Positions 51,491-61,316 of a stretch of 64,000 bases of DNA are shown here, one piece after another; within the stretch, counting starts at the first letter, position 1; every line of letters begins with the position of its first letter. The DNA comes from Clusia tigrina (lineage: Eukaryota > Arthropoda > Insecta > Diptera > Clusiidae), in NCBI GenBank assembly GCA_920105625.2, contig CAKKTE020000090.1, forward strand, positions 325,501-389,500, written 5' to 3'. A model generated the notes under the pieces. It was not told the origin of the DNA, ran no database searches, and saw only the letters and a program-made list of their open reading frames with translations. The position numbers were made by a program, and so were the translations under genes.

Positions 51491-52010
51491 ATTTAAATAA
51501 GAATAAAATGAAAAAGACATTTATTATACTTGATTTTTTAAATACATAGTTGTTTTCATTCCAAAAATTGATAATATAGGAAGGAAAATGGGTTTTTTCA
51601 CAATAGGTTCCATCTTTGCTCTAAGGGGTACCTAGTCACGTTTTTAGGGGCATTGGCTTCATTATCTCGAATTCAGTACTACTTACGTATTTTTTTATTA
51701 CGACTTATTTCAGTACTACTTACGTTATTATATTATTAAATATTATAAACAGTATCGCCTTCAATTTGATGTATGACACGGGCAAATATATTAAACCGTT
51801 CTAGAGATATGGGTCGGCAAAGTCGCCAAACTGCCAAAAAATCGAGATTTTCAAAACTTTGAGGCCCCAGTGGCACGTGTTAACATCTTTCAATCGTGCT
51901 CAAACTTTGGCAATCCTAAAATCTGACAGAAAGAAACATTTTAGGGGGGTGCCCCCAAAAAAATTCTGATATTTTTTTTTAACCCTATGAGATAAAACCA
52001 CCCTAGTATA

Positions 52011-53419
52011 CGAGTATACACATACATCGATACTTTCTAAGAGTGCAATGCAAATTATGTGACTAAAAACATTTTTGACGTGTGCGTCATTTTTTTGACC
52101 ATATCTATGACGCTGAATTAATTGTTCTGACTGATAATGGCATTTCTATAATTGCCTCAATTATTTTTTTTCAATTTGAGAAGTCATTAAATAAGATTCC
52201 GGAACCATTTAGGAATGCGTTTTCTAAAATATCCAAGTCTGTCAACGGTTGTGGGTTGGTATCAATGCTATGCACCGCAATAAAGCTGGTTAATGTAGAA
52301 TAATTGTGGCTGGTAATAAAACTTTAAAAATGTATGATTTAATACACGTTCAGTAGCGTATTCATATTTGTCATTATTGGGTATTTTATTATCATCTTTA
52401 TCTTTTGCAGGAAAGTATTCCTCAATATTGTAAATCACGACAGTAATTATATGTGCACAAAAAGTTCATAACAATTTGTCATTTCAGTCCCTAGATCTTG
52501 AAAGAATTATTTTTTATGGATAATAGTGTAATATTTGTTATATACTAGTGTGCATACAAAATATAGTTTACCACTATCAATATACATACTACTACTGCTA
52601 CGTTTAAAAATTAACCCATACTCATTATTGAGTATCTATCGTATAAAGATTACTCAACGAAATTCCAAGAAGGTTCATAGTTCTAGTATAAACCCCAATC
52701 CAAAAAATGGGCGAGTTATTTTGAGAGTCACACGGACGATTGCAGCATTATTATAACTTAAGACATTGTGGGCAAATTTGATGTGAATAAATATAAACAG
52801 AAAATGGAGTGGTGAACTCCACTTTTAATATAGTATGTATATGGATAACACGTGTTCTACAATAAGTTTATATTGAAGTTTGGCACAAAATTAGATAGTG
52901 AATCTTGGTGATCATAGTGGACATTACATTTCACCGGCCATATGTGTGAAACAATATCGCAATGGTTTCACTTGGATTCTCATGTAAGGGCAAAGGGGAT
53001 CTCGAAGTCGGTCTAAATGTTTGCCAATGTCGGGCCCACGATCTACAGTGGGAACTCCATTATTAAGGGGGTTAATTCGAAAATGGTCTCGTCTAGAGGT
53101 TAAGTAACTTATATGGCGTCTTTCAGTAGCTATTCGAGCTGGGTAAACCTCCAGTATAACTAATTATTCTCCGCCATGATACTATCCGTGATTTCATTGT
53201 TACACGATGAGAAAAGAGATTCAATATCATTTATAATCACAATCATATACTCCAAAATATATAAAATTTACTAAAATTTAATGTAAAAAACTCCTAATGG
53301 GCAACTCCAAACACAAAGTCGTCTTTTTAATATCAATTTTTTATTGCAATCTGTATTAATACAATAAACAATATTTTTATTTTAAACCTAAATAACAATT
53401 ACTAAATAGCAGCATAGCA
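52011..53419. other. Unassigned DNA
   Basis: A 73-codon plus frame at 52082-52303 ('FFDHIYDAELIVLTDNG') shows no family I know. The stretch 52900-53160 is less AT-rich but has no domain-bearing frame. Confidence 0.35.
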
Positions 53420-53686
53420 CTTATAGAGGGCCGGTAGAAAATCCTTTGACTGAACCCTCCCCGAGGGTACCGGCTGGTAATAGGTCTACAATGGCACCAA
53501 TTGTTTGATGGTGCTGGATCTAGCTAGGGTCAGGATGTACCGCTCAGTGTTTGATACTCCTTAATAGTACAGCATTGAGAAATACACCTTGACTATGGTT
53601 CGAAGGTAAGGGCTGGATCAAGGTGTCACTCGACCCGTGCTGATGATCTGCCAGGCTAGAGGCCCTGTGAAATAGTCTAGTCGTGA

Positions 53687-55379
53687 ATGGAGCCCCCGAA
53701 TAAAAGGCGCCCTTCGGTGGTAATAGCCAAGTTTGGATATTGCGGATCTCTGTCCGAGTGGTCTTTATATTCTCCGCAAGAAAGAATTTTCATGAAGAAA
53801 TATAAATTAAATCAAAAAATTCCGCGGGACATCACCGCAATTCAATTGGCAAATCAGATGGAGCAAAGAATCCTTGATGAGCCAATGCTTAGTTGGGTAA
53901 GATCACCCGCTAAGCCCAAATCAAATGCTGCTGCGGTCAATGAACGGAGACCTTCATCCGTGACCAAAACAGTGGTTGGACCTATGGGACCCCCAATGAC
54001 AGTAGACGGGATGGGTGGTGCAGGAATTCGGAAACTTTCTTCCGATGATGTGCCATCCACTTTTGCTGCTGCCAGGGCAAAAATGGGACCAACTCAACCT
54101 CCCATCTCCACTAAGGAGAGATTGTTGACACTGGGAGTAAAACTGGGGGACAAAGGGAGTAATCCATCCCGACCTACCATCTCGGAGAAAACTTCCAGGA
54201 TGGCCAAGAGAGGAATCCCTCTTCCTGATCGTGGTCAACCTGGGGGTTTGGCCTGATCGTGGTCAACCTGGGGGTTTGGCCTGATCGTGGTCAACCTGGG
54301 GGTTTGGCCTGATCGTGGTCAACCTGGGGGTTTGGATGACCCGAGAAGAAAGGAGCTAAGTGGAGCTGGAGTCAGATGGTACCTCACCTACCTGTGTCAG
54401 GGTTTGCGACCAGATGATGCTCTTGCCAAGGCAAAGGAACACGGGGTTGTAAAGGATTAGGCTGGCACAACATCACAACCGAATGTAAACAAGAACCTGA
54501 AGAAAAGGGTACGAAACACCTTTTCTCCTAATCTTGACCCAGCCAAAAAGAGGAAGACGGCAACACCGTCAGGCCCACCTAGTCATGGAGGGTCCAAGGC
54601 AGCAGGTAGCTACGCTAAGGTGGCGTCCGTCACCAAGGTGGCTGTTGTTGCTGCGGACTATCCGAACACCTTCCTGACTAGCAAGGAGCTGACAACTGTT
54701 GAGCAGATGTTGCTCGAGAGGCTGGTTGGAGAGTGGACCAAAGAATTCTCCTTCGATGGTATCCACTTCAAGCCTGGCTTCCTGAGCATCGACTGCTGTT
54801 CGACGGACTCGGTGGAATAGCTGAAAGGGGTCGTGATGCAGCTTTCAGTGAGAGACTGCGTCAGTTTGGTCGCCAGAGTGGGAGACAACATCCCACAATC
54901 ACACACAGTCTTCCTCTTCTTCCCTCGTAGTAGTGGACAAGAGGTAGCTGTGTCACTAAAGTTTCTCTCCAGCCAAATTTCTGGAGAATATGGAGTTGCA
55001 AGGACGAGGGCAACGGACAGTTGTTGTCCGTGGAAATAGATGATGGGTCCATGCAAATAATAAAGAGCTCGGGATATGGTTGAACTACCGATTTAGCAAA
55101 ATCAAAGTCGGTTGTTCCAAACGTACTCAGGAAAAGCCCAAGGCAGAGGAAGTAAAGGAGACAAACATCCCACCTCTGTCAGAGGTAACTACGAGTAGTA
55201 TGCTTCCCCCAGCTAAACCGAAGACTGTGGCCCCGGAAATCTCTTCCAGGGCCCCCAGTGTTGCGATAGGGGCTGAGACCGCATACTGTCCTTCAATGGT
55301 ACACAGTCTGGAGGATGTCTCTATGGACGAGGAGGACGAAGATGGGAATAACACCATCCCGTTACAACCAGTTCCATAA
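53687..55379 (+). pseudogene. LINE ORF1 protein, broken
   Basis: The first 189 codons (ATG at 53687) form a basic, proline-rich start ('EPPNKRRPSVVIAKFGYCG', 'KSNAAAVNERRPSS'). A 28-bp tandem array then introduces TGA at 54254-54256. Further on, in the original frame, come 'GVRWYLTYLCQGLRPDDALA', a TAG, and a folded domain ('FLTSKELTTVEQMLLERLVG', 'FSFDGIHFKPGFLSIDC') with a TAG where Trp is expected ('SVE-LKGVV'). This resembles the DUF4780-like domain found in ORF1 of insect LINEs. After frameshifts near 55030-55090 an acidic tail ends at TAA (55377-55379), one base before the ORF2 ATG. ORF1 proteins bind the element RNA. No CCHC knuckle is seen. Confidence 0.75.
54225..54336. repeat. 28-bp minisatellite, four units, inside LINE ORF1
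   Basis: CTGATCGTGGTCAACCTGGG plus 8 further bases is repeated four times head to tail with one change in the last base. Because 28 is not a multiple of three, the second unit is read in a new frame and gives TGA, while three extra units (84 bp) restore the original frame afterwards. Confidence 0.97.
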
Positions 55380-55380
55380 G

Positions 55381-56118
55381 ATGATGAGACTGAAAGTAGC
55401 TCAAGCAAACATCCATCATGCCAGAGCAGCCTCGGCTGTCATCGGCAGGGTGTTTGCCAAGAACAACATGGGGCTGGCCCGCATTCAAGAGCCATGGTGT
55501 TACAAAGGTCAAATTAGGGGCCTTTCTAGTAAGTTTACAAAGGTAATATGAGATTCCAATGCTGACATTCCCCGCACCTGTATCCTGATTAGAAATAATA
55601 TTAACTACTTTTGTCTTTCAGAATTCATGTCGCGAGATCTCACACCCATCATGATGAAGTACTTAGATGATGGGGTCTCTCGCGATATAGTCGTTGCATC
55701 GGCCTACTTTCCGGGAGATATGACTGACAACCCGGAAGAAGTCTATAAGCTGGCGAGGTATTGCCTATCCAAAAGGATTCCACTATTAGTGGGCTGTGAC
55801 TCAAACGCACACAATACCATCTGGGGTAGCAGTGACACCAATAAACGGGGTGAGTCAGTTCTAGAATTTTTATTATCACTTAATTTATATATGTATTGAA
55901 TAAGGGGAACACCCCCACTTTTAGAAATGTAATTAGGGAGGAAGTTCTTGATCTGACTTTCTGTAGTCCAGATATTGTTACCAATTGGAAAGTTTCGGAC
56001 GAACCCTCTCTGTCGGACCACAGCATAATTCAGTTCGATATAGGAGGTATCGCCACAAAAACGGTAGTTTTTAGAAATCCTAGGTATACTAACTGGGAAT
56101 TCTTCGATAGTTCAGTGC
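55381..56118 (+). pseudogene. LINE ORF2, endonuclease domain, broken
   Basis: An APE-type endonuclease that would nick the target: 'KVAQANIHHARAA', 'RIQEPW' (catalytic Glu), 'ASAYFPGD', 'GCDSNAHNTIWGSSDTNKRG' (Asp and Asn), 'VLDLTFCSP' and 'LSDHSIIQFDI' (the final SDH). The key residues are all readable, but TGA at 55549-55551 and a frameshift near 55895 (with TGA at 55897-55899) break the frame. It starts at the ATG directly after ORF1, a spacing that would suit reinitiation. The coding sequence is cut at 56123 by the copia insertion and resumes at 61317. Confidence 0.85.
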
Positions 56119-56123
56119 ATTCA

Positions 56124-56312
56124 TGTTGAATCTGGATTAAATTTGTAGCGCAATGAAATAAAACGCGTCTAATTATGTTAAAGTACAAAACGGAAGAGGA
56201 AGTTTATTATGACAGTTGTCATTATAATAATGTTGCATTCATATGGTAAGTACATAGTTGCAATAATAAGTTGCAGTCAAATACAAAGCTGTATTAAAAT
56301 ATTCGTTCAGCA
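56124..56312 (-). repeat. copia 3' LTR
   Basis: 189 bp; on the element's strand it runs TGCTGAACG...TTCAACA. It is preceded (on the plus strand) by ATTCA at 56119-56123. Confidence 0.95.
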
Positions 56313-56319
56313 CCCTTCC
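56313..56319 (-). promoter_or_regulatory. Probable polypurine tract
   Basis: GGAAGGG abuts the 3' LTR on the element strand, the place where plus-strand DNA synthesis would start. Confidence 0.6.
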
Positions 56320-56486
56320 GGAATATTTTATATTGTATGCGTAAAATAAATTGATGCTTAGATTTCAATTCACAATCAATTCAGTAAAAGTAAAACTTAC
56401 GTTAATTCAATATCACAATACATTCAAAGTATAGTTTACGTTAATTCAATATTATAATAAATTCATTAATTGAAATAAAGGAATAT

Positions 56487-57652
56487 TCAAATCTGTATTA
56501 AGCCAACTCCATTTACGGCTTTCGTTAAGGCATCTGCTAACATGTTGTCAGAGTTAATGTACTTCAATGTGATCTCACCGTTAGTGATCTTCTCCTGAAT
56601 GAACTTCGCTTTGATGTCCACATGTTTTGTACGCGCTGAATAAGAGTTGTTGATCGCTATGCACATTGCGCTTTTGTTGTCGCAAAATATGGCCATGGTC
56701 TTCAGTGCGCTTGGTTGTAGCTCGGTGAGTAGTCGCTTCAGCCAGATGGATTCCTGAATGGAACAGACAGTAGACATTAGCTCAGCTTCTGTTGACGAGA
56801 GCGCTACAGTATGTTGCCTTTTGGTTGACCATGAGATTGCTCCCCCTTGGAACATGAATATATATCCAGTGGTAGAACGTCTGCTGTCGATATCACCAGC
56901 CCAGTCCGCATCGCAGAAACCAATGATTTCATCGGAGTTTTTTTTTAAAAACAAACATTTATCTTTAGTGCCTTGTAAGTACCTCAAGACACGTTTGAGT
57001 GCAGTCCAGTGCGCCTTGCCAGGATTAGTAGAAAACCGGCTAAGCATATTAACCGCAAAGCAAATGTCAGGCCGTGTGATTTGGGCAGCATATAAGAGAC
57101 ACCCCACTGCTTGCATGTATGGCACCTGAGCCATTTCCGCTCGCTCCACTTCAGTCTTCGGGCACATGTTGGTTGTAAGCCTCTGATTTGTGTCCATTGG
57201 TGTGGATATAGGGTGGCACGTGTCCATGCCAAAACGTTTTAATAACTCGGCGATGGACAGAAGTAATTTCGCCCACGTCTGTCATTTTAAACGCTTTCAT
57301 CAGACTTGCCTTTACTTTCTTAATTTTGTTGATATGTTTGCAGAAGATTAGCACGTCGTCTACATATATAGCCACAACTAACAATTCGTCGTGGTCGACT
57401 TCGCTTCTATGCAGTCCAAAACTCAGCAGCACGGAGTTAAGCTTCTCATTCCAAACTCGACTAGATTGCTTTAAGCCGTATATTGACTTCTTTAGCTTAC
57501 AGACCCTTCCGGTATGATCGTCGAAGCCAACGGGTTGAGACATGTAGATATCCTCCTTAAGGCTTCCATTTAAAAAAGCGGTGACAGCATCCATTTGATG
57601 TATGACCCAATCATATTTAGCAGATAAGGTCATAAGGAGTCGAAGTGACGTA
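56487..57652 (-). pseudogene. copia pol: RT and RNase H, broken
   Basis: Left of the mariner, RT resumes with 'VIHQMDAVTAFLNGSLKEDI' (catalytic Asp), 'KLKKSIYGLKQSSRVW' and the active site 'AIYVDDVLIF'. At about 57270 a frameshift with loss of some 25-30 residues removes the segment after 'FKMTDVGEI'. The next frame (from 57227) has 'PISTPMDTNQ' and 'GCLLYAAQITRPDI', then RNase H with 'FCDADWAGDIDSRRSTTGYI', 'ALSSTEAELMS', 'IFCDNKSAMCIA' and 'RTKHVDIKAKFI', ending at 56487-56489. The catalytic residues Asp, Glu and Asp are present. RT and RNase H copy the genomic RNA into DNA within the particle. This copy cannot do so. Confidence 0.9.
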
Positions 57653-58575
57653 CGAGGTGTGATCAAAAGATAACCGCTATTTTCATCTTTTCGTGAGTTA
57701 CGTATGTTCGATGTTCGCATTTTTTTTATGTTGGTGCACATGTCTGCTATATATGTTGGCAATAGCAACCATTTTGGATTGTCAGTTTGTTTTTGACAGA
57801 TAAAAAGGTTAGTCGTGTTTTGGTGTGCTCTTCGATTTTGTACTATTCGAAAAAATGGATCAAAGAAACTGTATTCAGTTTTGTGTAAAAAATTAAATTA
57901 AATGCGCAAGGACATTTGAAATGTTGACTGTGGCCTTTGGCGAGTCTACTATGAGCAGAACACAAGTTCAATTGTGGTATAACCGGTTTAAGGAAGGCCG
58001 CGAAGATGTCAATGACGATGCTCGTCCTGGTCGCCCGAGCACGTCAACAACCGATGAAAACATTGACGCAGTGAAGAAAATGATTTTGGATAATCGTCGA
58101 ATCACTATCAGAGAGGTTGCTGATGATGTTGGCATATCGTTCGGCTCATGCCAAGTAATTTTTACGGACGTTTTAGACATGAAACATGCGGCAGCGAAGA
58201 TTGTTCCAAAATTGCTAAATTTTGAGCAAAAGCAACGTCGCATGGACATCGCTCAGGAGCTGTTTTTGGCTAAAAACCACCGTATTCACCGGATTTGACC
58301 CCCCCGCCTACTTTTACCTCTTTCCAAAACTGAAGACACCGATGAAAGGAAAGCGTTTTGCTACGATTGAGGAGATAAAAGAAAAATCGAAACAGGAGCT
58401 GTTGGCGATACCAAAAAAAGCGTTTCAGAAGTGTTTCGAGGATTGAAAAAACGCTGGCATAAGTGTATTATATCTGAGGGGAATTACTTTAAAGGGGACA
58501 AGATAGTTGTTGATGAATAAATAAATACTTTATTTTTTGATCACACAATAACGGTTCTTTTTTGATCACACCTCG
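57653..58575 (+). mobile_element. mariner with internal deletion, 923 bp, inside copia
   Basis: The ends CGAGGTGTGATCAAAAGATA and, reversed, CGAGGTGTGATCAAAAAAGA are inverted repeats, flanked by TA (57651-57652 and 58576-58577) within the copia RT gene. It differs from the irritans-type copy at 18.8 kb in ends and protein, so it is a second mariner lineage. Confidence 0.93.
57921..58521 (+). pseudogene. mariner transposase, catalytic middle deleted
   Basis: The frame from 57921 gives the DNA-binding half: 'FGESTMSRTQVQLWYNRFKE', 'DDARPGRPSTSTTDENI', 'VKKMILDNRRITIREVADDV' and 'KIVPKLLNFEQKQRRMDIAQ'. At about 58268 the sequence jumps to 'PPYSPDL', the third catalytic region, skipping the parts that hold the first two aspartates (roughly 130 residues in the family). 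A frameshift in a C-run at about 58300 leads to the C-terminal tail 'FPKLKTPMKGKRFATIEEIK' and 'FEDWKNRWHKC'-like residues, ending near 58518. The upstream start is probably earlier than 57921 but is obscured by a stop. It could bind ends at most and cannot catalyse. A deleted mariner like this may still be moved by an intact relative. Confidence 0.88.
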
Positions 58576-60141
58576 TATATCGTACGACTGGTGCGAATGT
58601 CTCCTCTTGATCTATTCCCCTTTGCTGACTAAACCCCTTGACAACTAGTCTTGCCTTGTGTCTAGTTGGTTCACCGTCAGCGTTGAGTTTAGTTTTAAAG
58701 ACCCATTTGCATTTAATGGCCTTTTTTCCAGGGGTTAGCATCGTGAGTTCCCAAGTCTCGTTGGCAATGTGTGAAGCCATTTCACTCTCCATAGCGCTCT
58801 TCCATTCATCGGCGCTTTCACTGGATAAAGCTTCATCAACTGTTTCAGGATCTTTAAGTATGTAACTCATTGCGCAAAAATTATGGGAACTTTGCAACTG
58901 ATTATTAATACGTTCTGATCTACGTACCTGTGAATTGGCTAAGCTAACATCTTCCTCCGGCACATATGTTTCATCGTTAGCGTCTTCGGCCTCATCATGG
59001 CTGCTGTCGTCTGTTAAAGTCGCATCACCGTTCGCCCCTGCATTTTCGTCACCTGCTGTAGCTTCTTCCACGGCCCCCGATGTTTCTTTTTCCAGAAAAA
59101 CTACGTCGCGGCTGATTACAATTGATTTTGTAACCGGGTTAAATAAGCGATATGCCTTGCTTTGATCACTGTAGCCAACAAGTATACACTCAACTGATTT
59201 TGTTGCCAATTTGCTTGAGCGTTTTTGTTTTGGTATATGGGCTAGCGCTCTGCAACCAAAAAATCGTAGACATTTCAGATCAGGTTTCTTGACGGACCAA
59301 AGTTCCTCAGGGCTTGCCAGATTTAGTTTTCTTCGGATTCGATTTAACACATACGCTGCCGTATTTACCGTTTCTGCCCAATATTTTTGATCCAGTTTAG
59401 CATCTAGTAGCATACAGCGAATGCGTTCTATCAGAGTGCGATTCATTCGTTCTGCCACGCCGTTCTGTTCAGGGGTGTATGGAGCTGTGGTTTGATGTAA
59501 AATGCCACATTTTGCAATATATTATTCAAAACGTTTGTTTATGTACTCTGTTCCATTGTCTGTCCGCAATATTTTAATATGTTTAGAGCACTGATTTTCA
59601 ACAAAGTTTTTAAATTTTACAAATTCATCGAATACATCAGACTTTGTTTTGATTGGTATTGCAAACACCTTTCGTGTATAATCATCGACGAATGTCAGTA
59701 TGTACAGTGCACCAGAAAATGACGCCACTTTGAACGAACCCATAACATCACTATGCACAACATCCAAAACACTTTCAGCTGTGTTTTCACTGTCTGTAAA
59801 TGGCACTCGGGCTTGTTTGCCTTTAATATACACAACACACTTAACATTGGCATCAGGTTTAAAATTCTCACCACATGCATTTCCCGTCGCAGACATCAAT
59901 TTGCTACTCACATGTCCAAGTCTTCTATGCCACAAGTTGTAATTTGCAGCCGCAAACGCACCGCCATCATTTCCACAGCTTTCTTTGCAATTTAGTTTGT
60001 ACAGCCCATCAACTAAATCCGCAGACGCGAGTAGCCTGTTGCATCGATAAAATATTTTACAGTATTTGTCCTGGAAAACAATTTTTTGCCATTTGTCGCC
60101 ATTTGGCTCACCGACAAAAGATTTGTGCACAAATCCGGCAC
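58576..60141 (-). pseudogene. copia pol: integrase and pre-RT region, broken
   Basis: After a frameshift near 60100 the minus strand reads integrase. Its zinc-binding N-terminus 'LWHRRLGHVSSKLM' normally pairs with a CxxC, here 'VKCVVYIKGKQAR', so the first Cys is kept and the second is not seen. The catalytic core follows: 'VVHSDVMGSF' (Asp), 'ILRTDNGTEYIN' (Asp) and, past a TAA at 59522-59524, the Glu in 'PEQNGVAERMNRTL'. Next come 'FFGCRALAHIPKQKR', an acidic linker and the start of RT ('KWVFKTKLNADGE', 'RLVVKGFSQQRGIDQEETFA'), cut at 58576 by a mariner. Integrase would insert the DNA copy. Stops and shifts make it non-functional. Confidence 0.87.
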
Positions 60142-61083
60142 TTATTCCACATTTTTCACCTTAATAGTTTTGCCAATGCTGCTGCTAACAAAGTTGATTT
60201 CACCAACACTTGCCACTTTTAATTTGCTATTGTCAGCAATAGTTATTACTTTGTTTGTTATTGGCATTTTGTTTTGTAGGTGTTCGTCACAATGTGTCAT
60301 ATGCTTTGTGGCCCCTGAATCAATATGCCAATCGTTGGCACTTTTGACGTTTGTGCATAGGGTTGCCATCAGAACATGATTATTATCCCTTTTTGACTTA
60401 TTGGGACAATTTTTAGCGAAATATCCGGGTTTTTTACAATAGTGACATCGAAACGTTTTCTTTTTTTGCTTGTTGTGTATGTTGTTAACCACACCTGAAT
60501 ATAAGGCCAATTCATCTTTTCTCCTTCCATCAAATTTTGTGTCTTGCAACAACAACGATTTAATAGAGTCCACAGTTAGCACTTTTTTTGAGTTCTCCAC
60601 AGCTAACACCAGCGGCCTAAAATCGTTTGGCAACCCGGCCAATAACAAAGACGCAATGAGCTCCTCTTCCAGCGCAAGCCCTGCAGTTTTCACCTTTATA
60701 GACGTAAGCACCATAGCGTTGATATATTCCTGCATTGAAGGAAAGTCCGACAACTTTAGTTGAACAAGGTTTTTTAGCAGCTCCACCTTCCTAGTTAGTC
60801 CTTTGTCCTCATACGCCTCCATCAAGCTGTCCCATGCCTCCTTTGCCGAATTCTTTTCAACAATAAGTCCAAAATTGCTTGGATCTACCATTAAATAAAT
60901 TTCTGCAGACGCGCGGCAGTCAGACTCTTTTTGAGCTGTAGTAGCATCTGCATCCAAGGCACATTCCACCACTTTCCATAGTCCTTTTATTACCAAATAG
61001 GCTTTGGCCTGCTGCTTCCACACGTCGAAATTCTCCCTTCCGCGCAACTTTTCAAATGGAAACGATAAACTGCTGGAGCTCAT
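60142..61083 (-). pseudogene. copia gag and protease start, zinc knuckle His replaced by Tyr
   Basis: From the ATG at 61081-61083 the frame gives 313 residues. It has a UBN2-like gag domain ('FEKLRGRENFDVWKQQAKAY', 'SAKEAWDSLMEAYED', 'KVELLKNLVQLKLSD', 'LLAGLPNDFRPLV'), a zinc knuckle 'CHYCKKPGYFAKNC' and the aspartic protease motif 'WHIDSGATKHM'. The family knuckle is CxxCxxxxHxxxxC. The His position here is Tyr, so zinc and RNA binding should be impaired. An earlier in-frame ATG exists at 61150-61152, but the chosen one fits the usual copia gag start. A TAA at 60142-60144 cuts the polyprotein just after the protease, where the family continues, so pol cannot be translated. Gag would form the particle that packages element RNA. 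Confidence 0.88.
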
Positions 61084-61111
61084 GAAGAAGCACTTTAAAT
61101 AATAATGTATA

Positions 61112-61122
61112 GGCCCATAACC
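61112..61122 (-). promoter_or_regulatory. copia primer-binding site (initiator tRNA-Met type)
   Basis: Directly after the 5' LTR the element strand reads GGTTATGGGCC. Copia elements are known to prime with an internal fragment of initiator tRNA-Met and carry this same sequence. Confidence 0.8.
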
Positions 61123-61311
61123 TGTTGAACCTGGATTAAATTTGTAGCGCAATGAAATAAAACGCGTCTAATTATGTTAAAGTACAAAACGGAAGAGGAA
61201 GTTTATTATGACAGTTGTCTTTATAATAATATTGCATTCATATGGTAAGTACATAGTTGCAATAATAAGTTGCAGTCAAATACAAAGCTGTATTAAAATA
61301 TTCGTTTAACA
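61123..61311 (-). repeat. copia 5' LTR
   Basis: 189 bp; on the element's strand it runs TGTTAAACG...TTCAACA. The plus-strand flank ATTCA at 61312-61316 completes the target duplication. Transcription of the element would start in this LTR. Confidence 0.95.
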
Positions 61312-61316
61312 ATTCA

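Larger units (their letters stand above)
56124..61311 (-). mobile_element. copia-type LTR retrotransposon, 5188 bp, inactive
   Basis: Two 189-bp direct repeats flank gag and pol read leftward, with domain order protease, integrase, RT, RNase H, which defines the copia superfamily. The target duplication is ATTCA. The LTRs differ at five positions by my count (about 97 percent identical). The primer-binding site is of the copia type. gag is almost intact, whereas pol has stops, a frameshift, a deletion and a mariner insertion at 57653-58575. Confidence 0.96.

Noticed and set aside
54225..54336. A CRISPR-like array
   Set aside because: The 28-bp units are directly adjacent with no spacers, so it is a minisatellite.
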